From Desulforamulus hydrothermalis Lam5 = DSM 18033 (GTDB lineage Bacteria; Bacillota; Desulfotomaculia; Desulfotomaculales; Desulfotomaculaceae), in NCBI RefSeq assembly GCF_000315365.1, contig NZ_CAOS01000011.1:62266-126265 (forward strand): 64,000 nucleotides of DNA, in the 5' to 3' direction. Below, one piece after another: positions 37,416 through 45,244 of the stretch (positions within the stretch are counted from its first letter, which is position 1; each line of letters opens with the position of its first letter). The position numbers were made by a program, and so were the translations under genes. A model generated the notes under the pieces. That model searched no databases, had not been told where the DNA came from, and saw only the letters and a program-made list of their open reading frames with translations.

Positions 37416-38189
37416 ATGTCTGTGACTCCACAACCTGCCATGCCCAAAAGCTGGCGTGTAGAAAGCAAACCCCACAAATTCTGCCCCGGTTGCGGCCACG
37501 GTTTGGTGCTGAAGTGCCTGGGCGAGGCCATTGATGAACTGGGTATTCAGGATAGAGTTGTTTTTGGCTGTGACATCGGCTGTTCCCTGCTGTCCTGGGA
37601 CTTCTTCAACTGCGACAGCGTGCAAACCCACCACGGCCGTACCACCCCGGTGATGACCGGCATCAAACGGGCCAACCCCGATTTGATCTGCATTGCTTAC
37701 ATGGGTGACGGCGGCGGTTATGCCATCGGTGTGGGCGGTATTGTCAACGCTGCTGCCCGGAACGAAAAGGTGACCGTTATTCTGGCCAACAACACCGTTT
37801 ATGCCATGACCGGCGGCCAAATGTCTCCCTGCACCATGCCCGGCCAGAAGGTAGAAACCGCTCCTTACGGCCGTGACCCGGAAGCCACCGGTATGCCCAC
37901 GCAAGGTCCGGAAATGATTGCTGCCATTACCGGTGACGGTGCATATGTAGCCCGCGGCACCACTGCCAACTTAAAGCAATTAAAGGGCTACATTAAAAAG
38001 GCTCTGCAAACCCAAATGGAAGGCAAAGGCTTCTCCTTTGTGGAAGCGCTGGCTGCCTGCCCCACCAACTGGCGGACCAATGCCGAGAAGACCTGGGCCT
38101 TTGTAGAAAAAGAGATGCCTCAGTATTACAAAGTCGGGGAAAAGAAAAACCCCTTTGAGGCTAAAAAGGAGGCTCAGCAGAATGGCTAA
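37416..38189 (+). CDS. 2-oxoacid:ferredoxin oxidoreductase, beta subunit
   Basis: A 257-residue thiamine diphosphate-binding subunit. FCPGCGHGLVLKCLGEAI is the family N-terminus. The cofactor motif is MGDGGGYAIGVGGIVNAAARN with ILANNTVYAMTGGQMSPCT. Its 3' end overlaps the gamma gene by 8 nt, indicating coupled translation. A long ribosome binding site (AAGGAGGGAGG) precedes ATG 37416. Confidence 0.94.
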   Translation: MSVTPQPAMPKSWRVESKPHKFCPGCGHGLVLKCLGEAIDELGIQDRVVFGCDIGCSLLSWDFFNCDSVQTHHGRTTPVMTGIKRANPDLICIAYMGDGGGYAIGVGGIVNAAARNEKVTVILANNTVYAMTGGQMSPCTMPGQKVETAPYGRDPEATGMPTQGPEMIAAITGDGAYVARGTTANLKQLKGYIKKALQTQMEGKGFSFVEALAACPTNWRTNAEKTWAFVEKEMPQYYKVGEKKNPFEAKKEAQQNG

Positions 38190-38745
38190 AGCTGTAAAAA
38201 TCTGCTTGGCCGGCGAAGGTGGCCAGGGTGTTCAATCGGTAGCGGAAATTATTGCGGCAGCAGCTAATGCAGAAGGCCGCGAAGCCCTTTATATCCCCAA
38301 CTTCGGCGTGGAACAGCGGGGCGGCGTGTCGATTGCTTACCTGCAAATTGCTGATCAGCCCATCGGTGCGCCCAAGTTTGATAAGGCGGACATCCTGGTA
38401 GCCCTGAGCGACCGGGCGGTACGCCGCTGCAAGCAGTATGTGGATGAAAATACCGTTTATGTTTACGATGCCAGCATCGAAGGGGTGGCTGACGATCTGC
38501 CCAAAGAAGGCGAGGCTAAAAAAGTGCTGGCCATCCCGGCGCTGGAGATCTCCAAGAACGAACTGCACCCCCGGGTGTTCAACATCTTAATTATGGGGGC
38601 AGTAATCGGTGCTACCGGCGTAATCCCGGTAGAAGCTGCCAAGGCGGCCATTGAGAAGAAACTTGGTTACAAGTTTGAACAAAATCCCGAGCTGCGCGAG
38701 CTGAACTTCAAGGCCATTGACCGCGGCATTGAATTGATGAAATAG
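38182..38745 (+). CDS. 2-oxoacid:ferredoxin oxidoreductase, gamma subunit
   Basis: A 187-residue protein of the POR gamma family (KICLAGEGGQGVQSVAEII; NFGVEQRGGVSIAYLQI; ADILVALSD). The frame opens at 38155, but AAGGAGG (38166-38172) serves ATG 38182, inside the end of the beta gene. It sits between the catalytic beta subunit and the ferredoxin-like delta gene. Confidence 0.94.
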   Translation: MAKAVKICLAGEGGQGVQSVAEIIAAAANAEGREALYIPNFGVEQRGGVSIAYLQIADQPIGAPKFDKADILVALSDRAVRRCKQYVDENTVYVYDASIEGVADDLPKEGEAKKVLAIPALEISKNELHPRVFNILIMGAVIGATGVIPVEAAKAAIEKKLGYKFEQNPELRELNFKAIDRGIELMK

Positions 38746-38756
38746 GGGGGAACAGC

Positions 38757-39008
38757 ATGGAATTTAAAGGTCGTACCCTGGAACTCACCAAATGTGACTG
38801 GACGCTTTTTCCCGGCCTGTGCAAAGGCTGTGGGCTGTGCATTCAAAAATGCCCCAAAAAGTGTATTGCCTGGTCCAAGGTACTGGGTGTATACGGCACC
38901 CCCGCGGTAGAGGCTAACGATGATTGCATCGCCTGCGGCATCTGCCAGATGGTCTGCCCCGATACCGCTATCCGGGTGGATAAAAAAGCAGTGGCTAAAC
39001 AAGCATAA
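38757..39008 (+). CDS. 2-oxoacid:ferredoxin oxidoreductase, delta (ferredoxin-like) subunit
   Basis: An 83-residue 2x[4Fe-4S] protein with CKGCGLCIQKCP and CIACGICQMVCP. It carries electrons from the catalytic dimer to free ferredoxin. AGGGGGGAA lies before ATG 38757, 11 nt after the gamma stop. It ends the operon, which has the order alpha-beta-gamma-delta rather than the delta-first order common in kor operons. Confidence 0.93.
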   Translation: MEFKGRTLELTKCDWTLFPGLCKGCGLCIQKCPKKCIAWSKVLGVYGTPAVEANDDCIACGICQMVCPDTAIRVDKKAVAKQA

Positions 39009-39026
39009 ATATATTGCTGCATAAAG

Positions 39027-39058
39027 GAGTGTTCCCAAAACGGGAACACTCTTTTTTA
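39027..39058 (+). terminator. Terminator of the 2-oxoacid oxidoreductase operon
   Basis: GAGTGTTCCC (39027-39036) and GGGAACACTC (39042-39051) form a perfect stem followed by T6. Confidence 0.92.
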
Positions 39059-39164
39059 TTTAAGGTAGCGCCAACAGAACAGCGCCTGCCTCTTTTTTGC
39101 ACCGGTTTTCCAATAACAATGGCGATGGTCACTACATAAACTGGTGAAAAAGGTGGTATGGCAG

Positions 39165-39944
39165 ATGGATAAACAAATCCAGGTTATCGTAGACGGCCGG
39201 TTGTTAAACTTTACAACTGATCCAGTTATTCTTAACGGGCGTTTAATGATACAACCGGCACCCCTGTGCGAAGCATTGGGGGCAAATTACCTGCTGGACA
39301 GTTCTACCGAAACATTTATAGTTCGCTATGACGCCATATATTTAATTATACCTGTTAACGAAGCAAACGGTTATAAAAACGGGGCAGCCGTTCCCTTTTA
39401 TCCGCCGGCGCAAAGAATTAACGGCACCTATATGGTACCGTTGCGGGCGCTGGCGGAAACCTTAAACTTATCGTTGCATTGGGATTCGGTGAAGTATGTA
39501 GCTACAGTCAACTCCCGCATGAACGTGGTAGTTTACTACCCGGTTATGACAGAAACCAATGCCTACTTAAAAAAAGAGGTGCACAGTATTCCCTACACTA
39601 AAGGAGTGGCCAGAGCGGCTCTGGAAGAATTGATACATGGCCAACCGTTAACACCCGGTGCTGTAAAAGTAATACCAGAGGCAACCAGAATTTTATCTAT
39701 TACGGTGGAGCAGGGATTAGCCGTAGTAAATTTTTCGCAAGAGGTGCTGGCAGCTAACGCAGGAGCCTACATGGAATACCTGGGCATATACAGTATAGTT
39801 AATACCTTAACAGAGTTTACCACCATCAAGCAGGTGGCCTTTAAGGTTGAAAATAAGCTGGATGATGAGATCTTAAGCTGGTGGGGGCATGTTGGTATTT
39901 ATAACCAGCCATTTAACAGATTATTAATAATGGTAATGGATTAA
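39165..39944 (+). CDS. Copper-amine-oxidase-N / GerMN domain protein without signal peptide
   Basis: A 259-residue protein. Residues about 8-115 form a copper amine oxidase N-terminal-like domain (VDGRLLNFTTDPVILNGRLMI-type strands; MVPLRALAETLNLSLHWD). Residues 125-255 form a GerMN (sporulation/germination) domain (VVVYYPVMTETNAYLKKEV; ARAALEELIHGQP). The frame opens at 39144; ATG 39165 is 8 nt after AAAGGTGG. Related proteins normally have a signal peptide; here none is seen, which fits a mother-cell spore-layer protein (inference). First of four same-strand genes. Confidence 0.82.
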   Translation: MDKQIQVIVDGRLLNFTTDPVILNGRLMIQPAPLCEALGANYLLDSSTETFIVRYDAIYLIIPVNEANGYKNGAAVPFYPPAQRINGTYMVPLRALAETLNLSLHWDSVKYVATVNSRMNVVVYYPVMTETNAYLKKEVHSIPYTKGVARAALEELIHGQPLTPGAVKVIPEATRILSITVEQGLAVVNFSQEVLAANAGAYMEYLGIYSIVNTLTEFTTIKQVAFKVENKLDDEILSWWGHVGIYNQPFNRLLIMVMD

Positions 39945-40021
39945 TATGTTTATTCTGGGTGACATTGCATATGGAGGCTGCATATTTGTAAATTAAAGAA
40001 ACAAAAGGAGGGTATTTTACA

Positions 40022-40342
40022 ATGGCTGCCACAAAGCTTAGCTTAACAACACTGGAAATTAAGCCCGGCACTGAAACAGACATGAACATTAATTTGGTAG
40101 AAGAAGTGCGTGCCTGTGTTCACGGGGTGGTAAGACTGCCAAACGGGGAGTACGCAGAAAATGCGGTTGTCAAATTATTTGCCACCGATCCTGTTACAGG
40201 CAACCTGATTCCTGTGGCCTTTGCCTTTACAGATCAGTTTGGACAGTTTCTATTTGGCATTGAAGACACCTCTCTGGAATACAAAGTAAAAGTATTCCAC
40301 TATGTACCAGAGAATCCCCTTCCCACCGGAACAACTTCTTAA
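40022..40342 (+). CDS. Small beta-rich protein with a carboxypeptidase-regulatory-like repeat
   Basis: A 106-residue protein with no signal peptide or membrane segment. The middle (VHGVVRLPNGEYAENAVVKLF, then FAFTDQFGQFLFGIED) looks like a Cna-B / carboxypeptidase-regulatory-like beta sandwich unit. AGGAGGG precedes ATG 40022. It lies between the GerMN protein and a glycosyltransferase. A structural role at the spore surface is a guess from context; the family is not firmly identified. Confidence 0.65.
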   Translation: MAATKLSLTTLEIKPGTETDMNINLVEEVRACVHGVVRLPNGEYAENAVVKLFATDPVTGNLIPVAFAFTDQFGQFLFGIEDTSLEYKVKVFHYVPENPLPTGTTS

Positions 40343-40345
40343 AAA

Positions 40346-40369
40346 TACAGCCGGCTCAGGCCGGCTGTA
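40346..40369 (+). terminator. Hairpin between the small beta-rich gene and the glycosyltransferase
   Basis: TACAGCCGGC (40346-40355) / GCCGGCTGTA (40360-40369) is a perfect stem with a 4-nt loop, but only AATTTAC follows. It may be a weak terminator or RNA-processing site. Confidence 0.5.
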
Positions 40370-40396
40370 AATTTACTAAAATAAGGGTGATCCCGC

Positions 40397-41473
40397 ATGA
40401 TAACCAGCAGCATATTAACGACAATGATTCTTCTGCTCCTGGTAATGGCAAATCTTTGGTTAGTTTTCCGGCTAATTGCCAGAAAACAAAGGGTTATTAA
40501 GCAAGCAGCCCGGTCAAATTTTACGCATTCGGAACTTTTAAACCAGGCCGGCGAACCGACTCCCGGCACCGTTTTAGTACCTGGAGATACTGTTGCAAAG
40601 CCACTGGTATCAATTATTATTCCTTGTAAAAACGAAGACTTAAATTTGAAGAAAACCATTGACAATATAAGAAGCCATAATGTTAATACGGCTTATGAAA
40701 TTATTGTTGTTAATGACGGTTCAGAAGATCAGTGTTGTGATTTCTTATCTGGCAAAGATTATCAGGATTTACGACTTATCCTAACAAGCGGTGTGGGAGC
40801 GGCTGGTGCCAGAAATACCGGCGCTGAGCAAGCCCAAGGAGATATTCTGGTATTTTGTGATGCTCATGTGGCGGTATGCGACAACTGGCTGGATGGGCTG
40901 GTTGCATCTTTGCGGGAGCACCGGGCGCAGGCTGTTTGCCCTGCTGTTGCTGATATGAAAACCGGTCGGACAGTTGGTTATGGGCAGACATGGAACCGAG
41001 CCCTTAATGTCAGCTGGCTGCAAGAAAAACCGGCAGCCGGCACCGAGGTGCCGCTGGCGGGAGGTTGTGCTTTAGCAGTTGAACGGGAGGTATTTGGCAA
41101 AATAGGTGGCTTTGACCGGTACTTTCAAGTTTGGGGCAGAGAGGATGAAGAAATATGTTTAAAACTTTGGTTGTTTGGTTATCGGTTGGTAGTAGAACCG
41201 TCCGTCGTAGTACAGCATCTCTTCCGTAGCAGTCATCCCTACCGGGTAACCAATAACCATGTCATCCATAATCTGCTTTGTCTGGCCTATTCTCATTTTA
41301 ACCGGCGCCGTTTAGCTAAAACTATAGATTTGGTGAAAACCAATCCTTATTTTCCTGCCTTATTAAGCGACCTGTTGCTGCATGAGGGATTGCGGGAACA
41401 GCGACGGTTATATTTATCAACGCGGGTTTATGATGACAACTATTACTTTGATAAGTTTAAAATTTCCTTTTAA
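40397..41473 (+). CDS. Family 2 glycosyltransferase, membrane-anchored
   Basis: A 358-residue protein. One N-terminal membrane segment (residues about 5-24) is followed by a GT2 domain: SIIIPCKNEDLNLKKT, IIVVNDGSED, AGARNTGAEQAQGDILVFCDAH (DxD-like CDAH), and WGREDEEICLKLWLFGY, similar to polypeptide GalNAc-transferase-like enzymes. The ribosome binding site (AAGGGTGAT) is modest. It starts 54 nt after the small beta-rich protein. Plausible role: glycosylating a spore-surface protein (inference). The acceptor is unknown. Confidence 0.85.
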   Translation: MITSSILTTMILLLLVMANLWLVFRLIARKQRVIKQAARSNFTHSELLNQAGEPTPGTVLVPGDTVAKPLVSIIIPCKNEDLNLKKTIDNIRSHNVNTAYEIIVVNDGSEDQCCDFLSGKDYQDLRLILTSGVGAAGARNTGAEQAQGDILVFCDAHVAVCDNWLDGLVASLREHRAQAVCPAVADMKTGRTVGYGQTWNRALNVSWLQEKPAAGTEVPLAGGCALAVEREVFGKIGGFDRYFQVWGREDEEICLKLWLFGYRLVVEPSVVVQHLFRSSHPYRVTNNHVIHNLLCLAYSHFNRRRLAKTIDLVKTNPYFPALLSDLLLHEGLREQRRLYLSTRVYDDNYYFDKFKISF

Positions 41474-41486
41474 GGAGGATCCAGGG

Positions 41487-41756
41487 ATGAAATTGTTATT
41501 GGCTTTTTTGTTAATAGCGTTTTGCTTGTGGCTTTCTTATTATACTTACGCCAAACGAAGAAAATATTTTGCCATTCCCTCAAAGCCGCCGCACGCAGCA
41601 AGAAAACAAATGCCACCGGCTGTTGATGCCGGACGGGAGCAAGAGGCAGCCATCAGAAGCATTGCCATAAGCGGGGCCAGACCTGGCGCCGGGGGTAGTT
41701 TTAGTCCTCAAGGCAGTAAAGAAGTTAGACTGGATATCACAATAGATGACGATTAG
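41487..41756 (+). CDS. Small single-pass membrane protein, unknown
   Basis: An 89-residue protein with one N-terminal hydrophobic segment (LLLAFLLIAFCLWLSYYTY) and a basic then acidic soluble tail ending RLDITIDDD. AAGGAGGAT (41472-41480) serves ATG 41487; longer reading frames upstream overlap the glycosyltransferase and are not supported. It is 13 nt after the glycosyltransferase, so it belongs to the same operon. Function unknown. Confidence 0.65.
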   Translation: MKLLLAFLLIAFCLWLSYYTYAKRRKYFAIPSKPPHAARKQMPPAVDAGREQEAAIRSIAISGARPGAGGSFSPQGSKEVRLDITIDDD

Positions 41757-41801
41757 CCTGGCTGTGTTGCAGTAAGATAAGTAAGTTTTTTATTACCAAA
41801 G

Positions 41802-42065
41802 TTACGGGGCTTGCAATTCTTGCAAAGGTAAGCCTTGCAGGTGGCGCCGAATATATTCGTAATCTTCTTTTTCGCAGGCGCTGATAAAATGCAGGGAAGA
41901 CTTTCGAATATAAATGTTTACCGGTTTATTAACAAAACTCATGGAGACAATAACGTAGTCTTCTTTTGCGTCAGACAGCCGCCCGTGCATCAGCCATGAA
42001 CCAAAGCCAATCACCACATACTGATTAAGGTAGGCGGCAAAATCTTTTTCTATTGAGCCAGCCAA
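41802..42065 (-). CDS. Small beta-rich (Sm-like?) protein, unknown
   Basis: An 87-residue protein. The pattern YVVIGFGSWLMHGRLSDAKEDYVIV resembles an Sm/Hfq-like beta barrel, but the match is only by eye. It starts just after the LysM gene stop, with a ribosome binding site GGAGGG in the end of that gene, so it is the last gene of a three-gene minus-strand operon (amidase, LysM protein, this). No signal peptide. Confidence 0.6.
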   Translation of the reverse strand: MAGSIEKDFAAYLNQYVVIGFGSWLMHGRLSDAKEDYVIVSMSFVNKPVNIYIRKSSLHFISACEKEDYEYIRRHLQGLPLQELQAP

Positions 42066-42770
42066 TTATATCCCTCCTTTAATAGCTTGTTTAGATTGTA
42101 AAACAAAGGGTTCTCCCAAACAAATATGACCGTTAGCGCATTCACTTATTATACCGTTAATTAAAAACTGACAATGGGCCAGTTCGCTAAAGGGCAATAA
42201 AGCGTCTAACAAAACATTAATTATGGTTAACTCTTGGGCGGCACCCACCCCTTGCTGAACCACCAGGTTACTTATATCTAAATAAGCAGTACTGCCTTCC
42301 GTCCAAAATTGCCGCAATTTTACAGGCTGGCGAAGCCATTGGGAGAGAATTTTCAATTGTTCACGCAGGGCAACTTTTCTAATGTCATCTATCAGATAAG
42401 TAATTTTTTTGTATAAAAAAGATTCAGCGCCGGCATCCTCCGTTATCTGAGGCTGCCACAGTTTAACCCGTACTTCCGGGATATAGAGATACTGCCCGAC
42501 GGGAGCATCATCAATCATGTTGCATAGTTTAATTGACTGGGGGGAAGTGTGATATCTTGCTGCAATGGCTTCCGTGGTTTCTCCGGGCTGTACTAAATGA
42601 AAATACTTATAAGGATGGCGACAAGGAATTTTAACTTCTTCTCCCGGCAGCAATTCACGGGGAGGGTATATTTCGTTAAATTCCAAAAAATCCTTAACCA
42701 GCTGACGGTGACGCTGGCAGATACTGAATAAGGTGTCACCCTTTTCAACAAAGTAAGTAAAAAAATTCAT
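42066..42770 (-). CDS. LysM-domain protein, probable spore coat/cortex protein
   Basis: A 234-residue protein with two LysM repeats: about residues 3-50 (FVEKGDTLFSICQRHRQLV...PGEEVKIP) and 56-100 (HLVQPGETTEAIAARYHTS...YIPEV). The C-terminal half is unassigned. GAGGAGG 8 nt upstream supports ATG 42770 over an earlier ATG that overlaps the amidase gene. No signal peptide, as in the SafA class of mother-cell-made spore proteins. It follows the amidase stop by 1 nt. Confidence 0.82.
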   Translation of the reverse strand: MNFFTYFVEKGDTLFSICQRHRQLVKDFLEFNEIYPPRELLPGEEVKIPCRHPYKYFHLVQPGETTEAIAARYHTSPQSIKLCNMIDDAPVGQYLYIPEVRVKLWQPQITEDAGAESFLYKKITYLIDDIRKVALREQLKILSQWLRQPVKLRQFWTEGSTAYLDISNLVVQQGVGAAQELTIINVLLDALLPFSELAHCQFLINGIISECANGHICLGEPFVLQSKQAIKGGI

Positions 42771-42771
42771 T

Positions 42772-43758
42772 TTACTTGCCTCCTCGCCCATGGATTGCCC
42801 GGAAACGGTTTAACACAGTGGCAAACTCTCCCCAAAGCAAAGGATCCATCGGCTGGCGATTGGTGTTAATCAGTTGATCTTGCAGTAACAGGTTTATTTC
42901 CAAAACCGGATCCCAATTGGCATGGCCGGTAACCCGGCGGTTGCGCAGCCGGTTTAACACGGTGGCAAATTCTCCCCAGTAGACGCCTAACAGCGGCTGA
43001 CGCACAGCGGACAGTAATTTGTCCTGCACCAGCAATTGCTGTTCAGCTACCGGATCCCAGGCAGCGCCGGTTGCGACCTGTTTTTTTCTTATTCTGTTTA
43101 GAAGTGTTGCCAGTTCACCCCAATTAACCACTGTCGAAGGGTCACGGACGGTATTAAGCAGGCCGTCTTTTACCAGTTCGGCAATTTCATTGGCAGGTAT
43201 CCATGGCAGCACGGCAGGGGTTAAGTTCAGCGCTTTGACCAGTGCTGCAGCAATCGTTTTAGCTAATTTAACCAGATTTACCGGTTGGGCCAACCATTTG
43301 GCGTCGTAGGGATTATCAATAAATAAATTTTCCAGCAAGATGCAAGGGGCGGTGGTATGGCGCAAGACGGAAAAATTAGCACGCTTTTTCCCGCGATCCC
43401 GGAACCCTTCCTGACTTAAAAAAGACATTACTTCCCGGTGAATTACTCCCTGGGCCTCAACAGATACGGCGGAGGGATTGGTAAAAATGAAATCTTCATA
43501 ACCGGTGCCGCCGCCGGCATTAGTATGAATAGAAATAAAGTAATCTGCCCGTGCTGAGTTGCTGAATTCTGAGCGAGCTAAAAGAGAGAGAAAAACGTCC
43601 GTTTCTCGGGTTAATAAAACTTTTACGTCATAAGTTTTGAGTTCTTGCTGAATGCCTTTGCTAACGGCCAGGTTTAAATCTTTTTCCAGCAAATTATTGG
43701 CAACAGCTCCGGCATCCTTGCCGCCATGGCCAGGGTCTATGACCAGTATTTTACCCAT
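42772..43758 (-). CDS. N-acetylmuramoyl-L-alanine amidase with three C-terminal repeats
   Basis: A 328-residue protein. Residues 1-185 are an Amidase_3 zinc hydrolase (IDPGHGGKDAG, the downstream Glu in NLLEKDLNLA, SIHTNAGGGTGYEDF, CILLENLFIDN). The C-terminal part has three repeats built around WGELATLLNRIR, WGEFATVLNRLR and WGEFATVLNRFR, spaced about 48 residues. There is no signal peptide, unlike most cell-wall amidases, which suggests mother-cell/spore use. A good ribosome binding site (GGAGGTG) precedes the start. Heads the three-gene operon. Confidence 0.9.
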   Translation of the reverse strand: MGKILVIDPGHGGKDAGAVANNLLEKDLNLAVSKGIQQELKTYDVKVLLTRETDVFLSLLARSEFSNSARADYFISIHTNAGGGTGYEDFIFTNPSAVSVEAQGVIHREVMSFLSQEGFRDRGKKRANFSVLRHTTAPCILLENLFIDNPYDAKWLAQPVNLVKLAKTIAAALVKALNLTPAVLPWIPANEIAELVKDGLLNTVRDPSTVVNWGELATLLNRIRKKQVATGAAWDPVAEQQLLVQDKLLSAVRQPLLGVYWGEFATVLNRLRNRRVTGHANWDPVLEINLLLQDQLINTNRQPMDPLLWGEFATVLNRFRAIHGRGGK

Positions 43759-43842
43759 AATTCACCTCCTGTTTAGCATTGCTCATTGAGGGTTTGTTAA
43801 TAAATTACTAACTATTCAAAGCATATGTAAATAAAAATTACT

Positions 43843-44973
43843 TCATAACCGGGAATTATTTTCGGTGTCAGCGGCGGCGCTGTTTTTATTGACGCCCAGG
43901 GCCTTTCTTAACAGGGCGGCAAGCCATAACAAAAGAGGGATACCGTATTCCAGGGGGATGGCATAAACCGGCCAGACGGTTTGAGCAAAAAATAATTCGT
44001 CAATGGCGCTTTTATAAACAAACAGGCTGAAAACCGCCAGCAGGGCCCCGGCAGGCAGCACCAGGGGGCGGTAATCGCGGGCGCCGGTCCAATGGGCCAC
44101 CCCTTGCACAAAGGCATAGTAACAAATGATAAACTTAAAGATGGAAAAAAAGTACCAGATAACCGCCATCAGGGTGACCAGAATTTGCCCGCCGGGGATA
44201 GAGTTAATAGTAACCAGTGGGGTATAGATGGCCCGGGCCGCCACCGCCGGACCCAGGACGGTGACAGAGCGTTCAATGGATAAAAACAACATGAACAAAC
44301 CGGCCGCCAGGCCGGCCAGGGGGTACCAGGCGGCTCCCCGGCCGGGTTTGAGGTGATAAATGACCATGCCAAACACCAGAATTTCGCCGCCGGGGAAGGA
44401 AGCAATGCCTACCGCAGCCCGCAGTACCGGCAGCCAGCCCTTCTCCAGCACCGGCAGCAGATTGTCAAACTGGGCAAACAACATGGCGGTGCCCTGCAGA
44501 ATTGCAAAAAACACCGTCGCAAGCACCAGCGCTATGCCCAGGGCCCGGGCCATCACCTCAATGCCCAGCCGCACCGCATAGGCGGCCAAAAGGGTTATGG
44601 TAGTGCATAAAACAGCCGACGGGGTGCCTACCAAAAAAATAACATCAATAAATGAGACAATGTTGCGCAGCACCAGGGCGCCCAGGTGCAGGGCAAACCA
44701 GATTACCAGCAGGCCCACTGCTTTGCCCGGCCAGCCCAGGATGCTTTGGCTGTACTGCACAATGGACCTACCGGGGTACATTTTGTTTAAGACCAGCAGC
44801 AGGGCCAGCAGCAGCAGGCCGGGCGGCAGGGCGATAAACGGGGCCAGCCAGGCATCCTGGCCGGCCTGGCCGATGGCTGAGGAAGGAACCAAAAACAGTG
44901 CTGTCCCCACCACAAAACCGAGCAGCAACAAAAAAAGTTGTTGGGGAGAAATGTACGCCTTGCTCAAGACCAT
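43843..44973 (-). CDS. GerAB/GerKB-type spore germination permease
   Basis: A 376-residue membrane protein with about ten hydrophobic segments, of the amino acid/polyamine permease-like endospore germination family (LLLLGFVVGTALFLVPSSAIGQAGQDAW at the N-terminus). It forms the B subunit of a nutrient germinant receptor. It is the last gene of the minus-strand gerAA-gerAC-small membrane protein-gerAB cluster. Confidence 0.9.
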   Translation of the reverse strand: MVLSKAYISPQQLFLLLLGFVVGTALFLVPSSAIGQAGQDAWLAPFIALPPGLLLLALLLVLNKMYPGRSIVQYSQSILGWPGKAVGLLVIWFALHLGALVLRNIVSFIDVIFLVGTPSAVLCTTITLLAAYAVRLGIEVMARALGIALVLATVFFAILQGTAMLFAQFDNLLPVLEKGWLPVLRAAVGIASFPGGEILVFGMVIYHLKPGRGAAWYPLAGLAAGLFMLFLSIERSVTVLGPAVAARAIYTPLVTINSIPGGQILVTLMAVIWYFFSIFKFIICYYAFVQGVAHWTGARDYRPLVLPAGALLAVFSLFVYKSAIDELFFAQTVWPVYAIPLEYGIPLLLWLAALLRKALGVNKNSAAADTENNSRL

Positions 44974-44987
44974 CTTCCTTTAGCGAA

Positions 44988-45233
44988 TTACTTGGCGGTG
45001 CCAAACACCTGCTCCATATGCATGGCCAGGGGTTTAAGGGCGGCAGTTAACCAGTCGCTGGGATTGGGCAGCGGCAGGTCAAACACAAGGCCGTAGCCGT
45101 ACAGCATGGCCGGCAAAAGCAGCAGCCCGAAAGCCAGCAGTTCGCGCCGGTGCCGGCGGGCCAGCAGGCGGGGCAGTTCCAGCGCAATTATCATGGCATA
45201 GGCAAAGGTGAGCAACAGCAGGGCTTTTGCCAT
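44988..45233 (-). CDS. Small membrane protein within the ger operon
   Basis: An 81-residue protein with two hydrophobic segments (LLLLTFAYAMIIALELP; LLAFGLLLLPAMLYGYGLVF). AGGAGG lies just before ATG 45233 (MAKALLLL); longer forms upstream have no support. It sits between gerAC and gerAB. Small extra proteins of this kind (GerD-like or receptor D subunits) accompany some germinant receptors; equivalence is only inferred. Confidence 0.7.
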   Translation of the reverse strand: MAKALLLLTFAYAMIIALELPRLLARRHRRELLAFGLLLLPAMLYGYGLVFDLPLPNPSDWLTAALKPLAMHMEQVFGTAK

Positions 45234-45244
45234 GTTGGCTCCTC

